A stretch of 44,956 nt of DNA from an uncultured Lachnospiraceae bacterium (GTDB lineage: Bacteria; Bacillota; Clostridia; Lachnospirales; Lachnospiraceae). Where the stretch lies: NCBI GenBank assembly GCA_949471785.1, contig CASWRE010000028.1:1-44956 (forward strand). The letters run 5' to 3'. Under the pieces are notes generated by a model. It had not been told where the DNA came from. It made no database searches and saw nothing but the letters and a program-made list of their open reading frames with translations. The position numbers were made by a program, and so were the translations under genes. How positions within the stretch are numbered: position 1 is the stretch's first letter; every line of letters starts with the position of its first letter. This document shows, one piece after another, positions 7,465 to 16,245 of this stretch.

Positions 7465-9588
7465 ATGCTGGGAATAGGGATAGACACCGGCGGCACCTAC
7501 ACGGACGCCGTGATCTACGATATAGATACAAAGGAGATCCTCGGTTCGGGGAAGGCCCTGACTACCAAAGGGGAGCTGGAGGTGGGCATAGCAGGGGCGC
7601 TGGACAAGCTTCCCCGGGAGCTGGTGCCAAAGGCGGAGCTTCTGGCCCTGTCTACCACCCTGGCCACCAATGCCTGTGTGGAAAATAAGGGTTCCCGGGC
7701 CAAGCTTCTGATGATTGGCTTTGACATGGCTATGATCGCGAGGCTGAAAGAGATCTATGCCTCCTACGGATTTCGTGACAGGAGCCAGTTCGTGGTCATC
7801 GACGGAAAAGTGGAAAATATTTTTTCCCATCCCTATGATCCGGACTGGGAAGATCTGGAAAAACGGCTGGAAGAGTATTTTTCTGACTGCGACGCTGTGG
7901 GGATCGTGCAGAAACATCCCCGGGCTAACGGGGGACGCTTTGAAAAAAAGGCGAAAAAAGTCCTGGAGAAGGGGCTAACGGTTCCGGTGACGCTGGCTTA
8001 TGATATCTCTGACGAGGTGGATATTCTGAAATGCTGTGCGGGGACGATGCTGAATGCCCGGCTGATCCCCCTTTTGGCGGAGTTTATCGCTGCGGTCAGG
8101 CACGTAATGTGCGACAGAGGGCTTCACATGCCCATAGCCATCGTGCGCAGCGACGGCAGCCTGATGTCCGAGGAGATGGCCCGGGAATGTCCGGTGGAGA
8201 CGCTGCTGTCCGGTCCCGCGGCCAGTGTGGTAGGCGGCGGCGCCCTGGCGGACGAGGCCAGCGCCGTGATCGTGGATATGGGCGGTACTACCACCGATGT
8301 GGCTATTATGCGGGAGAAGGAGCCGGTGATGGCTTCCTCCGGTATCGCCATCGGCCAGTGGAAGACGATGGTGAAGGGTCTGTATGTGGACACTTTCGGC
8401 CTGGGCGGCGACAGCGCGGTGCGCTTTAAGAACGGCGAACTCTATGTGGACACGGTGCGGGTAATACCCGTCTCCCTGCTGGCGGCCGAGTATCCCACGG
8501 TGTTGGGAAAGCTGCGCGATCTGGCGGGACAGGAGCGTTTTCACGGGTGCTGGATACATGAATTTTACGTATTGCTGAAAGATATTTCGGGAAAAGGCGG
8601 CTACACCGAGGAGGAGCAGAAGTTTTGCGGGGCTTTGAAAGACGGCCCGCTGATCACCATGGAGCTGGCCGATTTGATGGACAAAGATCCTCATTTCCTG
8701 CGGACGGAACGCCTGGAAGAGGAGGGAGTCATCATAAAGAGCGGCCTTACGCCTACCGATATGATGGTGCTGAAAGGGGATTTTACGATCTACGATCCCG
8801 AGGCGGCCCGCACGGCGGTACAGTGTCTGAAACGGAATGTGTCGATTCCCGTGGAGCAGATTCCCGATGTGGTGTATGACCTGGTGATCCGGAAAATGTA
8901 TATGAATTTAGGGCGGATTCTTCTGGGACAGCGTTATCCGAAGCAGGCCGGGGAATTTGCCGGAGCGGAGCGGGAAATGCTGCTGGGATGGTGTTATGAG
9001 CAGGCGAAAGCCCGGGTGGATGGCTTGTGCCGGACGAGGACGGCGGGGCCGTCTGGTGCGCAGGGGAAAGCCGATGCTGCGGAAACAGCCGGGAAGGATG
9101 CTGCGGACGGCGGGGCGGGTTCCTGCATGGGCGAGGAGTGCGGCCTGGCCCTCACCACCAGCCTGCCGCTGATCGGCGTGGGCGCGCCTGTCCATGTGTT
9201 TTTGCCCCGGGTGGCAAAGCTTCTGGGTACACGGGCCATTATACCGAAATATGCGGGGGTAGCCAATGCCCTGGGAGCGATCTCCGGGCGTATCGTGACC
9301 CGGGTGCTTGTCCGGGTAAAGGCGGAGTACCGGGACGGCTATTGTTATGGCTATACGGTGTATGAGGACGGGGAACGACGCCTGTTTGAGGAATATGAGG
9401 AGGCAGAAGCCTTTGCCCGTGGCCTGGCCAGACGGCTGGTCTGTGCGAAAGCGGCCCGGCAGGGTACCTCAAGCCGGCCGAATGTGGCCCTCACCGTGGA
9501 GAAGATCAAAAGCTCTCCCGGCGACGCGGGCGTGCTTTTTGAGACTCTGGTGTCGGCGGTGGCCACGGATAAATTTCATATAGGATAG
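7465..9588 (+). CDS. hydantoinase/oxoprolinase family protein (HyuA-like)
   Basis: A 707-residue single-chain protein of the hydantoinase A/5-oxoprolinase family (ASKHA ATPase fold). The N-terminal domain opens with MLGIGIDTGGTYTDAVIYD (phosphate-binding loop) and LSTTLATNACVE. The central hydantoinase domain has AIVRSDGSLMS, LLSGPAASVVGGG and the second phosphate loop VDMGGTTTDVA (about residues 270-280). A low-complexity Ala/Gly insert sits at about 525-555. The C-terminus has the GxGAPVHVFLP block. Such enzymes use ATP to open cyclic imides or lactams, but no HyuB-like partner is nearby, so the substrate is unknown. Start ATG 7465 follows CAGGAG. Confidence 0.85.
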   Translation: MLGIGIDTGGTYTDAVIYDIDTKEILGSGKALTTKGELEVGIAGALDKLPRELVPKAELLALSTTLATNACVENKGSRAKLLMIGFDMAMIARLKEIYASYGFRDRSQFVVIDGKVENIFSHPYDPDWEDLEKRLEEYFSDCDAVGIVQKHPRANGGRFEKKAKKVLEKGLTVPVTLAYDISDEVDILKCCAGTMLNARLIPLLAEFIAAVRHVMCDRGLHMPIAIVRSDGSLMSEEMARECPVETLLSGPAASVVGGGALADEASAVIVDMGGTTTDVAIMREKEPVMASSGIAIGQWKTMVKGLYVDTFGLGGDSAVRFKNGELYVDTVRVIPVSLLAAEYPTVLGKLRDLAGQERFHGCWIHEFYVLLKDISGKGGYTEEEQKFCGALKDGPLITMELADLMDKDPHFLRTERLEEEGVIIKSGLTPTDMMVLKGDFTIYDPEAARTAVQCLKRNVSIPVEQIPDVVYDLVIRKMYMNLGRILLGQRYPKQAGEFAGAEREMLLGWCYEQAKARVDGLCRTRTAGPSGAQGKADAAETAGKDAADGGAGSCMGEECGLALTTSLPLIGVGAPVHVFLPRVAKLLGTRAIIPKYAGVANALGAISGRIVTRVLVRVKAEYRDGYCYGYTVYEDGERRLFEEYEEAEAFARGLARRLVCAKAARQGTSSRPNVALTVEKIKSSPGDAGVLFETLVSAVATDKFHIG

Positions 9589-9637
9589 GATATCCCGTTT
9601 TCTGCTTTCAGTTTTTGATGATGGCGAATTAATGGAA

Positions 9638-9672
9638 GCGGCAGTTATTAAGAAATATTTAATAACTGCCGC
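9638..9672. terminator. hairpin between convergent genes
   Basis: GCGGCAGTTATTAA (9638-9651) pairs with TTAATAACTGCCGC (9659-9672), 14 bp perfect. Neither side has a clear T-run, but it lies at the convergent ends of the hydantoinase-like gene and the antitoxin/toxin relic, so it probably ends transcription from one or both. Confidence 0.5.
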
Positions 9673-9703
9673 TGGCTAAAAAATGTTTTCATAATTCTGC
9701 AGG

Positions 9704-9820
9704 TCATGGAAGAGCTACCCTGGATGCCGCCTGGTCGCTCTGAAGTTCGTAAGTCAGATAATAGATGATTCTTCTAAAATGTTCCTGGGCTTCCGCTGAT
9801 AGAATAACTTAATATCCCAT
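9704..9820 (-). pseudogene. decayed ParE/RelE-like toxin (N-terminal relic)
   Basis: Read on the minus strand from ATG at 9820, the frame gives MGY, a stop, then VILSAEAQEHFRRIIYYLTY and ELQSDQAASRVALP before a second stop at 9704-9706. This is the N-terminal pattern of ParE-type toxins (start, VxxSxxAxxDL..I..Y....L....AA). The first stop (TAA at codon 4) sits where Lys is usual. A shifted frame continues with LFHDLQNYENIF, suggesting a frameshift as well. The start overlaps the end of the antitoxin-like gene, as in intact modules. The toxin is therefore dead. Confidence 0.55.
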
Positions 9821-10049
9821 ATTCCTGCCTCAGTTCTGAAAGAAATTCTTTGGCGTTTTTGCATTCGCCGTTCGCAATCTGCCGTTCGGAAGTTTTTGCA
9901 ATCTCTATGATATCCTTTTCATCCAGCAATGGGAACGGGTACTTTGCCCCTCGCTGCTTAATCAGGCTCCTGGTGTAATCCTGGATTTTAATTAAATCCG
10001 TTTCCGGCAGCACTTCCAGCATGGAGATTGTGTTTTCCAATACACTCAT
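9774..10049 (-). CDS. orphan antitoxin-like protein
   Basis: A 91-residue acidic protein. The part up to LRQEYG (about residue 77) resembles small Clostridial antitoxins: MSVLENTISMLEVLPETDL, then an ...IAKTSERQIANGECKNAKEF... segment like the toxin-binding tail of RelB/Phd-like proteins. AAGGAGG lies about 9 bases upstream of the ATG. The last 14 residues (ILSYSISGSPGTF) are read out of frame through the start of the dead toxin, so the original stop was probably lost by the same indel. The family is uncertain; the call depends on the adjacent ParE relic. Confidence 0.55.
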   Translation of the reverse strand: MSVLENTISMLEVLPETDLIKIQDYTRSLIKQRGAKYPFPLLDEKDIIEIAKTSERQIANGECKNAKEFLSELRQEYGILSYSISGSPGTF

Positions 10050-10099
10050 TCTGGTTTCCCTCCTTCTAAAATGAAATTGGCATAATTCTATTTAAAACA

Positions 10100-10128
10100 A
10101 TTATAGCATCTTACGGGATGAATATAAA
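10100..10128 (-). promoter_or_regulatory. promoter for the antitoxin-like gene
   Basis: On the minus strand TTTATA (10128-10123), 17 bp, then a perfect TATAAT (10105-10100), about 50 bp before the start codon. The bases from here to 10307 show no gene beyond a 54-codon frame at 10118-10282 that lacks a ribosome binding site. Confidence 0.4.
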
Positions 10129-10307
10129 CATTTTTAGAAAATATCTGCCGGGAGTTCAGAACGATTTTCTCATGAAAAATTGCCGTGTCCGGTTCATCCT
10201 GTTCGACGCCGAGATAAAATTTGGATATGGGGAAATCAAAAAACAGTATTTTCCGTTTTCATTCATTAGTGACAAAATTTAACAGATAATATTAGCAGGT
10301 TTGCTGC

Positions 10308-10336
10308 TTGCCAATGACAGAATAATCTGTTAGTAT
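10308..10336 (+). promoter_or_regulatory. promoter of the LacI-family gene
   Basis: TTGCCA (10308-10313), 17 bp, TAGTAT (10331-10336). An inverted repeat AACAGAT (10281-10287) and ATCTGTT (10325-10331) brackets it. The operator 10352-10365 lies just downstream of the predicted start of transcription. Confidence 0.5.
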
Positions 10337-10351
10337 ACAGAATATGAAAGA

Positions 10352-10365
10352 CGTGTGCGCACACG
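10352..10365 (+). promoter_or_regulatory. LacI-type operator O1
   Basis: CGTGTGCGCACACG is a perfect 14-bp palindrome with the central CpG typical of LacI/GalR sites. It lies between promoter and start codon of the regulator, implying autorepression by roadblock. Confidence 0.75.
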
Positions 10366-10380
10366 ATAAATGGAGTGAAG

Positions 10381-11412
10381 ATGGCAGTTACTATTAAACA
10401 AATTGCAGAAGTGGCTCAGGTATCCAGGGGAACGGTCGACCGGGCACTGAACCACCGTCCCGGTGTGAAAGCAGAAGTGGCGGCCAGAGTCAGGCGGATC
10501 GCCGATGAGCTGGGGTATAAGCCGGATGTGGCGGCCCGGTCTCTGGCGTCGAAACGGTATGTCCGGAAAAAGATAGGCATCCTGCTTTGTTCGGAGGGCA
10601 ATCCCTTTTTTGAAGATGTCCGACACGGAATCGACAATGCCAGACAGGAGCTGAACCGTCTGGGAGTGGAGAGTGAGGTGAAAAGCATCAAAGGTTTTGA
10701 CGCCCGGGCTCAGATAGAGAAAATTGAGGAATTTGTTAAGGAGGGCATCAATGGTCTTGTGCTGACCCCGGTCAATGACCCGGAACTCGCCGAAAAGCTG
10801 AACAATGTGATCGCCGGGGGCATTCATGTAGTTACGATAAATACAGACATTCCCGGCGTTAAGAGAATGGCTTACGTGGGCTGCGATTACGTCACTGGCG
10901 GCTGTGTGGGCGGGGAACTGCTGGGTATGATGAGTAACGGTTTGCCGGAACAAATTGCCATAATTATTGGATACAGCCAGGTTCTGGCCCAGAATCAGCG
11001 GCTGCATGGAATCAGACGGACGCTGGAAAGGGATTTTCCAAACATAACTGTCGAGGCAGTATTGGAGAATGAGGATGATGATGGGAAATGTTATGATCTC
11101 GTGAGCGGTCTGCTGAAGGAAAAGAAAGAGCTTACGGGCATATGTTTTGCCGCTGCTGGTGTTGAGGGCGGAATCCGCGCCGTTAAAGAGGCCAGGCTTA
11201 ACAGGAAATTGCAGATCATTACATACGATTTGACGGGGGTGATCAAAGAAAACATGAAAAATGGTACGATTGCCGCCACAGTTTGCCAGGAACCGTACCA
11301 GCAGGGGTACCAGGGCGTGGATATTTTGGGTAAATATCTGTTGTTGGGGCAGAAACCGTCGGATTCCGTGATTAATACCCATGTGTATATTGCGACGAAA
11401 TATAATATTTAA
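10381..11412 (+). CDS. LacI-family transcriptional regulator
   Basis: 343 residues: N-terminal LacI helix-turn-helix (VTIKQIAEVAQVSRGTVDRA) and hinge helix (AARSLASKRYV, about 50-60), then a periplasmic-binding-protein-like sugar-binding domain (KIGILLCSEGNPFFEDVRHG; GINGLVLTPVND; VVTINTDIPGVKRMAYVGCD). ATG 10381 is chosen over GTG 10375 because GGAG lies at 10372-10375 and the match to the family starts at MAVTIK. Four copies of a matching palindrome surround the gene and the operon downstream, so this protein very likely represses itself and the 11794-19092 operon until its sugar ligand appears. Confidence 0.9.
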   Translation: MAVTIKQIAEVAQVSRGTVDRALNHRPGVKAEVAARVRRIADELGYKPDVAARSLASKRYVRKKIGILLCSEGNPFFEDVRHGIDNARQELNRLGVESEVKSIKGFDARAQIEKIEEFVKEGINGLVLTPVNDPELAEKLNNVIAGGIHVVTINTDIPGVKRMAYVGCDYVTGGCVGGELLGMMSNGLPEQIAIIIGYSQVLAQNQRLHGIRRTLERDFPNITVEAVLENEDDDGKCYDLVSGLLKEKKELTGICFAAAGVEGGIRAVKEARLNRKLQIITYDLTGVIKENMKNGTIAATVCQEPYQQGYQGVDILGKYLLLGQKPSDSVINTHVYIATKYNI

Positions 11413-11447
11413 TTTTTCTCTTTACATTTTAAGTAAAGAGAAAAATT
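11411..11447 (+). terminator. AT-rich hairpin after the LacI gene
   Basis: AATTTTTCTCTTTAC (11411-11425) pairs perfectly with GTAAAGAGAAAAATT (11433-11447). The 15-bp stem includes the end of the regulator gene. It has little GC, so termination strength is uncertain. A related CTCTTT/AAAGAG hairpin recurs at 11655-11679 between operators O3 and O4. Confidence 0.45.
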
Positions 11448-11458
11448 AATTAAAAAAA

Positions 11459-11472
11459 CGTGTGCGAACACG
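11459..11472 (+). promoter_or_regulatory. LacI-type operator O2
   Basis: CGTGTGCGAACACG differs from O1 at one central base. It lies about 100 bp upstream of the operon promoter, a position suited to repression by looping with O3 or O4. Confidence 0.65.
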
Positions 11473-11564
11473 AAAAGAATAAATGCGAAATAATTGATGA
11501 GTATTACCTCAATTTTGGTAAAAACAGCTAAAAATTTTGGGGAATTATCATAAAAATCAGACAA

Positions 11565-11593
11565 TTGTCAAGAAAATAAATGTAATATATAAT
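11565..11593 (+). promoter_or_regulatory. promoter of the carbohydrate operon
   Basis: TTGTCA (11565-11570), 17 bp, perfect TATAAT (11588-11593). The leader to the ATG at 11794 is about 190 bases and contains two operators. Confidence 0.65.
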
Positions 11594-11604
11594 ATAGTAT
11601 AAAG

Positions 11605-11618
11605 CGTGTGCGGACACG
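11605..11618 (+). promoter_or_regulatory. LacI-type operator O3
   Basis: CGTGTGCGGACACG starts 11 bp after the -10, so it covers the predicted transcription start and should block initiation when bound. Confidence 0.72.
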
Positions 11619-11696
11619 GAACTGATATAACAAATTTATTTTAGAAAAATCACTCTCTTTACTCTCATTGAGCAAAGAGAAAAAAATACTCTAAAA

Positions 11697-11710
11697 TGTG
11701 TGCGGACACG
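11697..11710 (+). promoter_or_regulatory. LacI-type operator O4
   Basis: TGTGTGCGGACACG is O3 with one outer base changed. It lies in the leader about 100 bp into the transcript. Confidence 0.62.
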
Positions 11711-11793
11711 GAATGCATAAAGCAGGTGAATAATTAACAGAGATTAGTATAAGTTATTAACTTTGCTGATAAAGAACAAGGAGGAGGTAAACA

Positions 11794-13074
11794 ATGGCGA
11801 ACAGTAGGGAAAGGCTGCATCAGACGTTGAATCATATCGAACCGGAAGAACTGGTAGTGGATATGGGTGCTACGTCGATTACCGGTATTAATGCGAATGC
11901 ATTAAACCGGCTTCGTAAAGCTGTGGGGCTTGAGGACAGAAAGGTAAAAATATCCGAACCGCTGCAGCTTTTAGGCGAAGTGGAGGAGGATCTCAGGCAG
12001 GAGCTGCATCTGGATTGTGTGGAAATCTCAACCGGGATAAACATGTTTGGTTTTTCCAATGCAGGGCGTAAGCCGTGGACCATGCAGTCGGGGCTGGAAG
12101 TGGATGTCCCATTAGCATTTAACACGACCGTAGACGAACAGGGACGGACATACCTGTATCCCCAGGGGGATCTGAGCGCACCGCCTTCCGGAATGATGCC
12201 CAAGGACGGATTCTTCTTTGACAATATTACAAGGGGCAGTATTGAATTCGATGAAGATACGGACAGCGGCGCAGAAGATTTTAAGAATGATTTTGCGTTT
12301 TTTACAGATGAACAGCTGAAAGAAGTCGAAAAACAGGCAGATTATTACTGGAATAATACTGATTATGGAATCGTGTTCAGCGGAGCAATCGCATCCCTTG
12401 GAGATTTTGCTACGGTACCGGGGCCTAATGTAAAGTATCCCACAGGAATTAGAAATTTATCAGATTATATGATGGCGCATCAGGTGTGTCCGGATTATAT
12501 ACATGAAATATACCAGATGCAGGTGGAGATCGGAATTCGGAATATGGAATTGCTCTATCAGGCATGTGGGAATAAGATCCAGGCAATTTATATCTCAGGT
12601 ACGGATTTTGGCACACAGAATGGGCCATTTATGTCACTGGACGCATACAGAGAATTCTATAAACCATACTATAAAAAACTGAATGACTGGGTTCATACGC
12701 ATACGACGTGGAAGACGTTCTACCATTCCTGTGGAGCGATTATGGGATTTCTGCAGGATTTTTATGAAGCCGGCGTGGATATCCTGAACCCGGTACAGCT
12801 TTCGGCTAAAGGTATGGATGGAAGAGAATTAAAAGAGAAATGGGGTGATAAATTTGTGTTCTGGGGCGGCGGCGTCGATACGCAGCATACATTGCCGTTC
12901 GGGACACCGGAGGAAGTGTACCAGGAAGTTATGGAAAGGCTGAAGTTGTTTTCCCCGGGAGGAGGATTTGTGTTTAATACCACGCATAATATCCAGAGCG
13001 CCACCAGTGCGGAAAATATGCTGGCCATGTTCCGGGCAATCAAAGATTTCAAGGCGAGTAAAAGAGTGCAGTGA
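11794..13074 (+). CDS. uroporphyrinogen decarboxylase (URO-D) family methyltransferase-like protein
   Basis: A 426-residue protein of the URO-D superfamily. It is not a heme enzyme by context; it belongs to the branch related to corrinoid-dependent methyltransferases (MtaA/MtbA-like). A zinc-site-like HSCG is at residues 311-314 and FNTTHNIQ (His 398) near the C-terminus. The latter His stands where MtaA has Cys. Other blocks are VDMGATSITGI near the N-terminus and FWGGGVDTQHTLPFGTPEEV. ATG 11794 follows AAGGAGGAGG. As first gene of a sugar-uptake operon it may process a methylated sugar, but no corrinoid protein gene is present, so the reaction is unknown. Confidence 0.82.
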   Translation: MANSRERLHQTLNHIEPEELVVDMGATSITGINANALNRLRKAVGLEDRKVKISEPLQLLGEVEEDLRQELHLDCVEISTGINMFGFSNAGRKPWTMQSGLEVDVPLAFNTTVDEQGRTYLYPQGDLSAPPSGMMPKDGFFFDNITRGSIEFDEDTDSGAEDFKNDFAFFTDEQLKEVEKQADYYWNNTDYGIVFSGAIASLGDFATVPGPNVKYPTGIRNLSDYMMAHQVCPDYIHEIYQMQVEIGIRNMELLYQACGNKIQAIYISGTDFGTQNGPFMSLDAYREFYKPYYKKLNDWVHTHTTWKTFYHSCGAIMGFLQDFYEAGVDILNPVQLSAKGMDGRELKEKWGDKFVFWGGGVDTQHTLPFGTPEEVYQEVMERLKLFSPGGGFVFNTTHNIQSATSAENMLAMFRAIKDFKASKRVQ

Positions 13075-13108
13075 TCATTTGGGCATGAAACATGAAAGGA
13101 GAAAAAAT

Positions 13109-14491
13109 ATGTTGAAAAAGAGACTGGGAATGCTGTTAGGGATTACATTGTTGGCGACGTCTGTTTTGTCCGGGTGCGGAAGCGGCGGAGGGCAGGCAAC
13201 AGAAGGGTCAAAGACGGCAGAATCAAAAGCTGTGGAAGAATCAGGGGAATCGTCAGGGTCCGCAGAGGACTCGGCGTCTTCAGAAGCTGCGGAAGCAAAT
13301 GCAGATTCCATCGTCATCTGGGCTTTTGCGGAGCCCCATGCCAGATATTTTGAATGGGTGTCGGAGGAATATAAGAAAGATCATCCGGATGTGGAATTCA
13401 CGATTGAGCTTATGGATAATGTAGCTCTTGCAGACCGTCTTTCGGTCATCAATTCCTCCGGCGGAGAAGGTTCTCCGGATTTAATTGATATGGAACAGGG
13501 GACGTTCCCGAGATTTATGACGGAAGAGCAGATGTGCCTTGAACCGTTGGATGAATACATTGAACGGGATAATGTGGTGGAGCAGATGGTTGAAACCCGT
13601 TTGAGCCTGTATTCTTATAACGGCCATTATTATGGCCTGGAGCATGCGCTTTGTCCTGTTACCATGGCCTACCGCGCCGATTTGTTTGAAGAATATGATA
13701 TCCCTGTGCCGACTACCTGGGACGAATATAAGGCGGCTGCGGAGGAATTTGCAAAACATGATATTTACATCGCTTCTACAAAGGATATGTCGGTGATAAG
13801 TGACGAGGTGGACAGTCTTTCTGTTTTGCTCCGCGCTGCAAATGCGGATTTTGTGGGCGAGGATGGAAAGTTGAACATCACAGATGAATTTAAGCAGGTT
13901 GTCATGGATCACATTGCTATGCAGAAAAACGGCCAGATGCATGCATGGGAGACGCAGGACGAATCCTGGCCGGTATTCGCAGAAGACAAAGTGGCTACCT
14001 ATTTTACCGCGGATTGGGCAGCCGGCTGGTTACGTGATAATGTACCGGAGCAGAGCGGTAAATGGCAGATGGCTCCTTTACCGAAGTTGACGGATTCCGC
14101 AGCCGGCGTATCCGTAAGAGGCGGTACCGGCCTGGGCATGAGCAAATATACGAATAAAGATAAAGAAGTACTTTGGGATTTTATGAAATTTGCTCAGCTT
14201 GACAAAGACAACTGTGTGGAAAAATATCAGCAGATTGCCTTATATCCGCCGGTATATGCCGCTATGGAAGAGTGCAGCGGCCCTGTAGAGTATTACAACA
14301 ATCAGGACCTGGGCGCCCTGTACCAGGAGCTGGCCGATGAGATTCCTACACAGAATCAGGCCGACTGGAGATATACTTTCACGGAAACTTTTAACTCTAA
14401 CGCCTATGATCTGGTAGAAGGAAACATTACTATAGATGAAATGGCTGACATATTGACAGATGCGGTGAATGCGTACGAGGAATCCAAATAA
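13109..14491 (+). CDS. sugar ABC transporter substrate-binding lipoprotein
   Basis: 460 residues, family 1 solute-binding protein. MLKKRLGMLLGITLLATSVL followed by SGC is a lipoprotein signal peptide with the lipobox LSGC, so the mature protein is anchored outside the membrane. A Ser/Glu/Ala-rich linker follows to about residue 65, then the two-lobed binding domain (IVIWAFAEPHARYFEWVSEEY; PVTMAYRADLFEEYDIPVPTTWDEYKAA; GGTGLGMSKYTNKDKEVLWDFMKF). ATG 13109 has GAAAGGAG upstream. It delivers a carbohydrate, probably an oligosaccharide, to the two permeases that follow. Confidence 0.92.
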   Translation: MLKKRLGMLLGITLLATSVLSGCGSGGGQATEGSKTAESKAVEESGESSGSAEDSASSEAAEANADSIVIWAFAEPHARYFEWVSEEYKKDHPDVEFTIELMDNVALADRLSVINSSGGEGSPDLIDMEQGTFPRFMTEEQMCLEPLDEYIERDNVVEQMVETRLSLYSYNGHYYGLEHALCPVTMAYRADLFEEYDIPVPTTWDEYKAAAEEFAKHDIYIASTKDMSVISDEVDSLSVLLRAANADFVGEDGKLNITDEFKQVVMDHIAMQKNGQMHAWETQDESWPVFAEDKVATYFTADWAAGWLRDNVPEQSGKWQMAPLPKLTDSAAGVSVRGGTGLGMSKYTNKDKEVLWDFMKFAQLDKDNCVEKYQQIALYPPVYAAMEECSGPVEYYNNQDLGALYQELADEIPTQNQADWRYTFTETFNSNAYDLVEGNITIDEMADILTDAVNAYEESK

Positions 14492-14524
14492 TACAAATAG
14501 CACAATAGGGAGAGGATGCATGTT

Positions 14525-15400
14525 ATGAAAAGTAAAACGAAAAGGAAACTTCAGCCATATCTTTTCATATCACCGTTCTTTATATTATATGCCATTTTTG
14601 GATTATATCCCACAGTGTCCGGCTTTGCTTTGTCTTTGCAGGACAAGGCCGGACAGTTTACAATGAGCAATTATCAGAAAGTGTTTGCGGATCAACGTTT
14701 TTGGAAAGCAATTTCCAATGCGGCTGTTTATATGATGGGAAGTATATTTATTATACTTCCCGTCGCATTAATAGCGGCGTTAATGTTAAACAGTAAATAT
14801 ATGGGGAAGAAGAGCGGGATAGTATCAACGATATTTTTTTTACCGAATGTAACATCCGTTATTGTTATTGGTATTGTATTCAAACTGGTGCTCAGGGTCA
14901 ATAATGGCCTGCTGAATACCGCGCTGCAGACTTTGCATATGATTGACCGGCCGATTAAATTTTTGAGTGATCCGTTTTGGGCCATGCCGTCGATTTTGCT
15001 GATAGGGACCTGGAGATTTTTCGGAGTGAACAGCCTGTACTTTTTAAGCGGCCTGCAGGGAATACCGGCGGAATTAGGAGAGGCGGCGAGAATTGACGGC
15101 GCGGGTAAGTGGAAGGAATTCTGGTATATCACCCTTCCCCTTCTAAAACCCATCATGACGTACATTGTATTCATGGCTATTACGGGATCTTTTGCCATGT
15201 TTGGTGAGGTTCTGACCCTAGTGCAGAATGGGTCTTCTGTCGGCTCCAGGGACTCAATGTTGTTTCCCGTGATCTATCTGTATAATTCTATGTTTAAAAA
15301 TAATCAGAGTAATCGGGCGGCTGCCATGGGGTATGTGATCGCGGTCATACTTTTGCTTATAACGTCCGTACAGCGCTGGCTGTTTCGGGATAAGGACTAG
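14525..15400 (+). CDS. sugar ABC transporter permease (MalF/UgpA type)
   Basis: 291 residues with six predicted membrane helices, first at about residues 13-35 (YLFISPFFILYAIFGLYPTV). The EAA loop that contacts the ATPase is ELGEAARIDGAGKWKEFWYITLPLLKP. ATG 14525 is preferred over ATG 14516 because GGAGAGG ends at 14515. It pairs with the next gene to form the membrane channel. No ATPase gene occurs in the operon, so a shared MsmK/UgpC-type ATPase encoded elsewhere is expected. Confidence 0.92.
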   Translation: MKSKTKRKLQPYLFISPFFILYAIFGLYPTVSGFALSLQDKAGQFTMSNYQKVFADQRFWKAISNAAVYMMGSIFIILPVALIAALMLNSKYMGKKSGIVSTIFFLPNVTSVIVIGIVFKLVLRVNNGLLNTALQTLHMIDRPIKFLSDPFWAMPSILLIGTWRFFGVNSLYFLSGLQGIPAELGEAARIDGAGKWKEFWYITLPLLKPIMTYIVFMAITGSFAMFGEVLTLVQNGSSVGSRDSMLFPVIYLYNSMFKNNQSNRAAAMGYVIAVILLLITSVQRWLFRDKD

Positions 15401-15409
15401 GAGGACAAT

Positions 15410-16240
15410 ATGAAGAAAAAGAGGTTTGCTTTAAATATAGTTTTCCACCTGGTCCTGCTGATTGCCGTTTGCGCTATCATATATCCATTTGTCTTTATGA
15501 TTTCCGGCGCGTTTAAAACGGATTTTGAGATGAACCGCCATATTACACAGTTGATTCCACGGGAAATCACACTGGACCATTTTCATACTTTGTTTGAATC
15601 CATACCGTTTATCACACAATTTCTGAACAGCTTTTTTGTAGCGGTAACAGCGGCCATATTAACCGTGCTGATAGACGGTCTGGTTGCATATGGGTTTACC
15701 CGGTTTACGTTTAGGGGGCGCGGGGCGCTGATGACTGCCATACTCGCGACGATGCTGATTCCTCCCCAGGTGCTTATGGTACCGCAGTTCCAGATGTATA
15801 AGAATCTGCACCTGTTTGGCACCTATGTGCCGCTGATTATCCCGTCTATGATCAATGCTTTTGGTATCTTTCTGAACTGCCAGATCATGGGGCAGATTCC
15901 GAGGGATCTCTACGAGAGCGCCATGATTGACGGATATGGGGAGCTTCAGATTTTTGCCAGGATCGCGGTTCCTCTGAGTAAAGCGGGGCTGGGTATTCAA
16001 GGGGTACTGACTTTCATGAATACCTGGAATGATTTTATGACGCCGTTAATCTATCTGAACGAGGAGCAGCGGTATACATTGCCGATTGGATTGATGAGGC
16101 TGCAGAGCTTCTACAAGATTTCCTACGGGGCGCCGCTGGCAGGAGCGCTTCTCTCCTGTATACCCGTGATTCTGATATTGGCAATAGTGGGGCAAAAATA
16201 TTTTATACAGGGACTTATGGCTGGCGCGGTGAAAGGATAA
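15410..16240 (+). CDS. sugar ABC transporter permease (MalG/UgpE type)
   Basis: 276 residues, six membrane helices. The N-terminus is KKKRFALNIVFHLVLLIAVC. The EAA motif reads DLYESAMIDGYGELQIFARIAVPLSKAG, and the C-terminus ends with the usual KYFIQGLMAGAVKG. It begins 9 bp after the previous gene with AGGAGG in the gap. It forms a heterodimer with the MalF-type subunit. Confidence 0.92.
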   Translation: MKKKRFALNIVFHLVLLIAVCAIIYPFVFMISGAFKTDFEMNRHITQLIPREITLDHFHTLFESIPFITQFLNSFFVAVTAAILTVLIDGLVAYGFTRFTFRGRGALMTAILATMLIPPQVLMVPQFQMYKNLHLFGTYVPLIIPSMINAFGIFLNCQIMGQIPRDLYESAMIDGYGELQIFARIAVPLSKAGLGIQGVLTFMNTWNDFMTPLIYLNEEQRYTLPIGLMRLQSFYKISYGAPLAGALLSCIPVILILAIVGQKYFIQGLMAGAVKG

Positions 16241-16245
16241 GACAG

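Noticed and set aside
10118..10282. 54-codon plus-strand ORF upstream of the LacI gene
   Set aside because: No ribosome binding site, AT-rich and no recognisable pattern.
11794..13074. Heme-pathway uroporphyrinogen decarboxylase (hemE)
   Set aside because: The sugar-operon context and the HSCG methyltransferase-type site fit the MtaA-like branch, not HemE.
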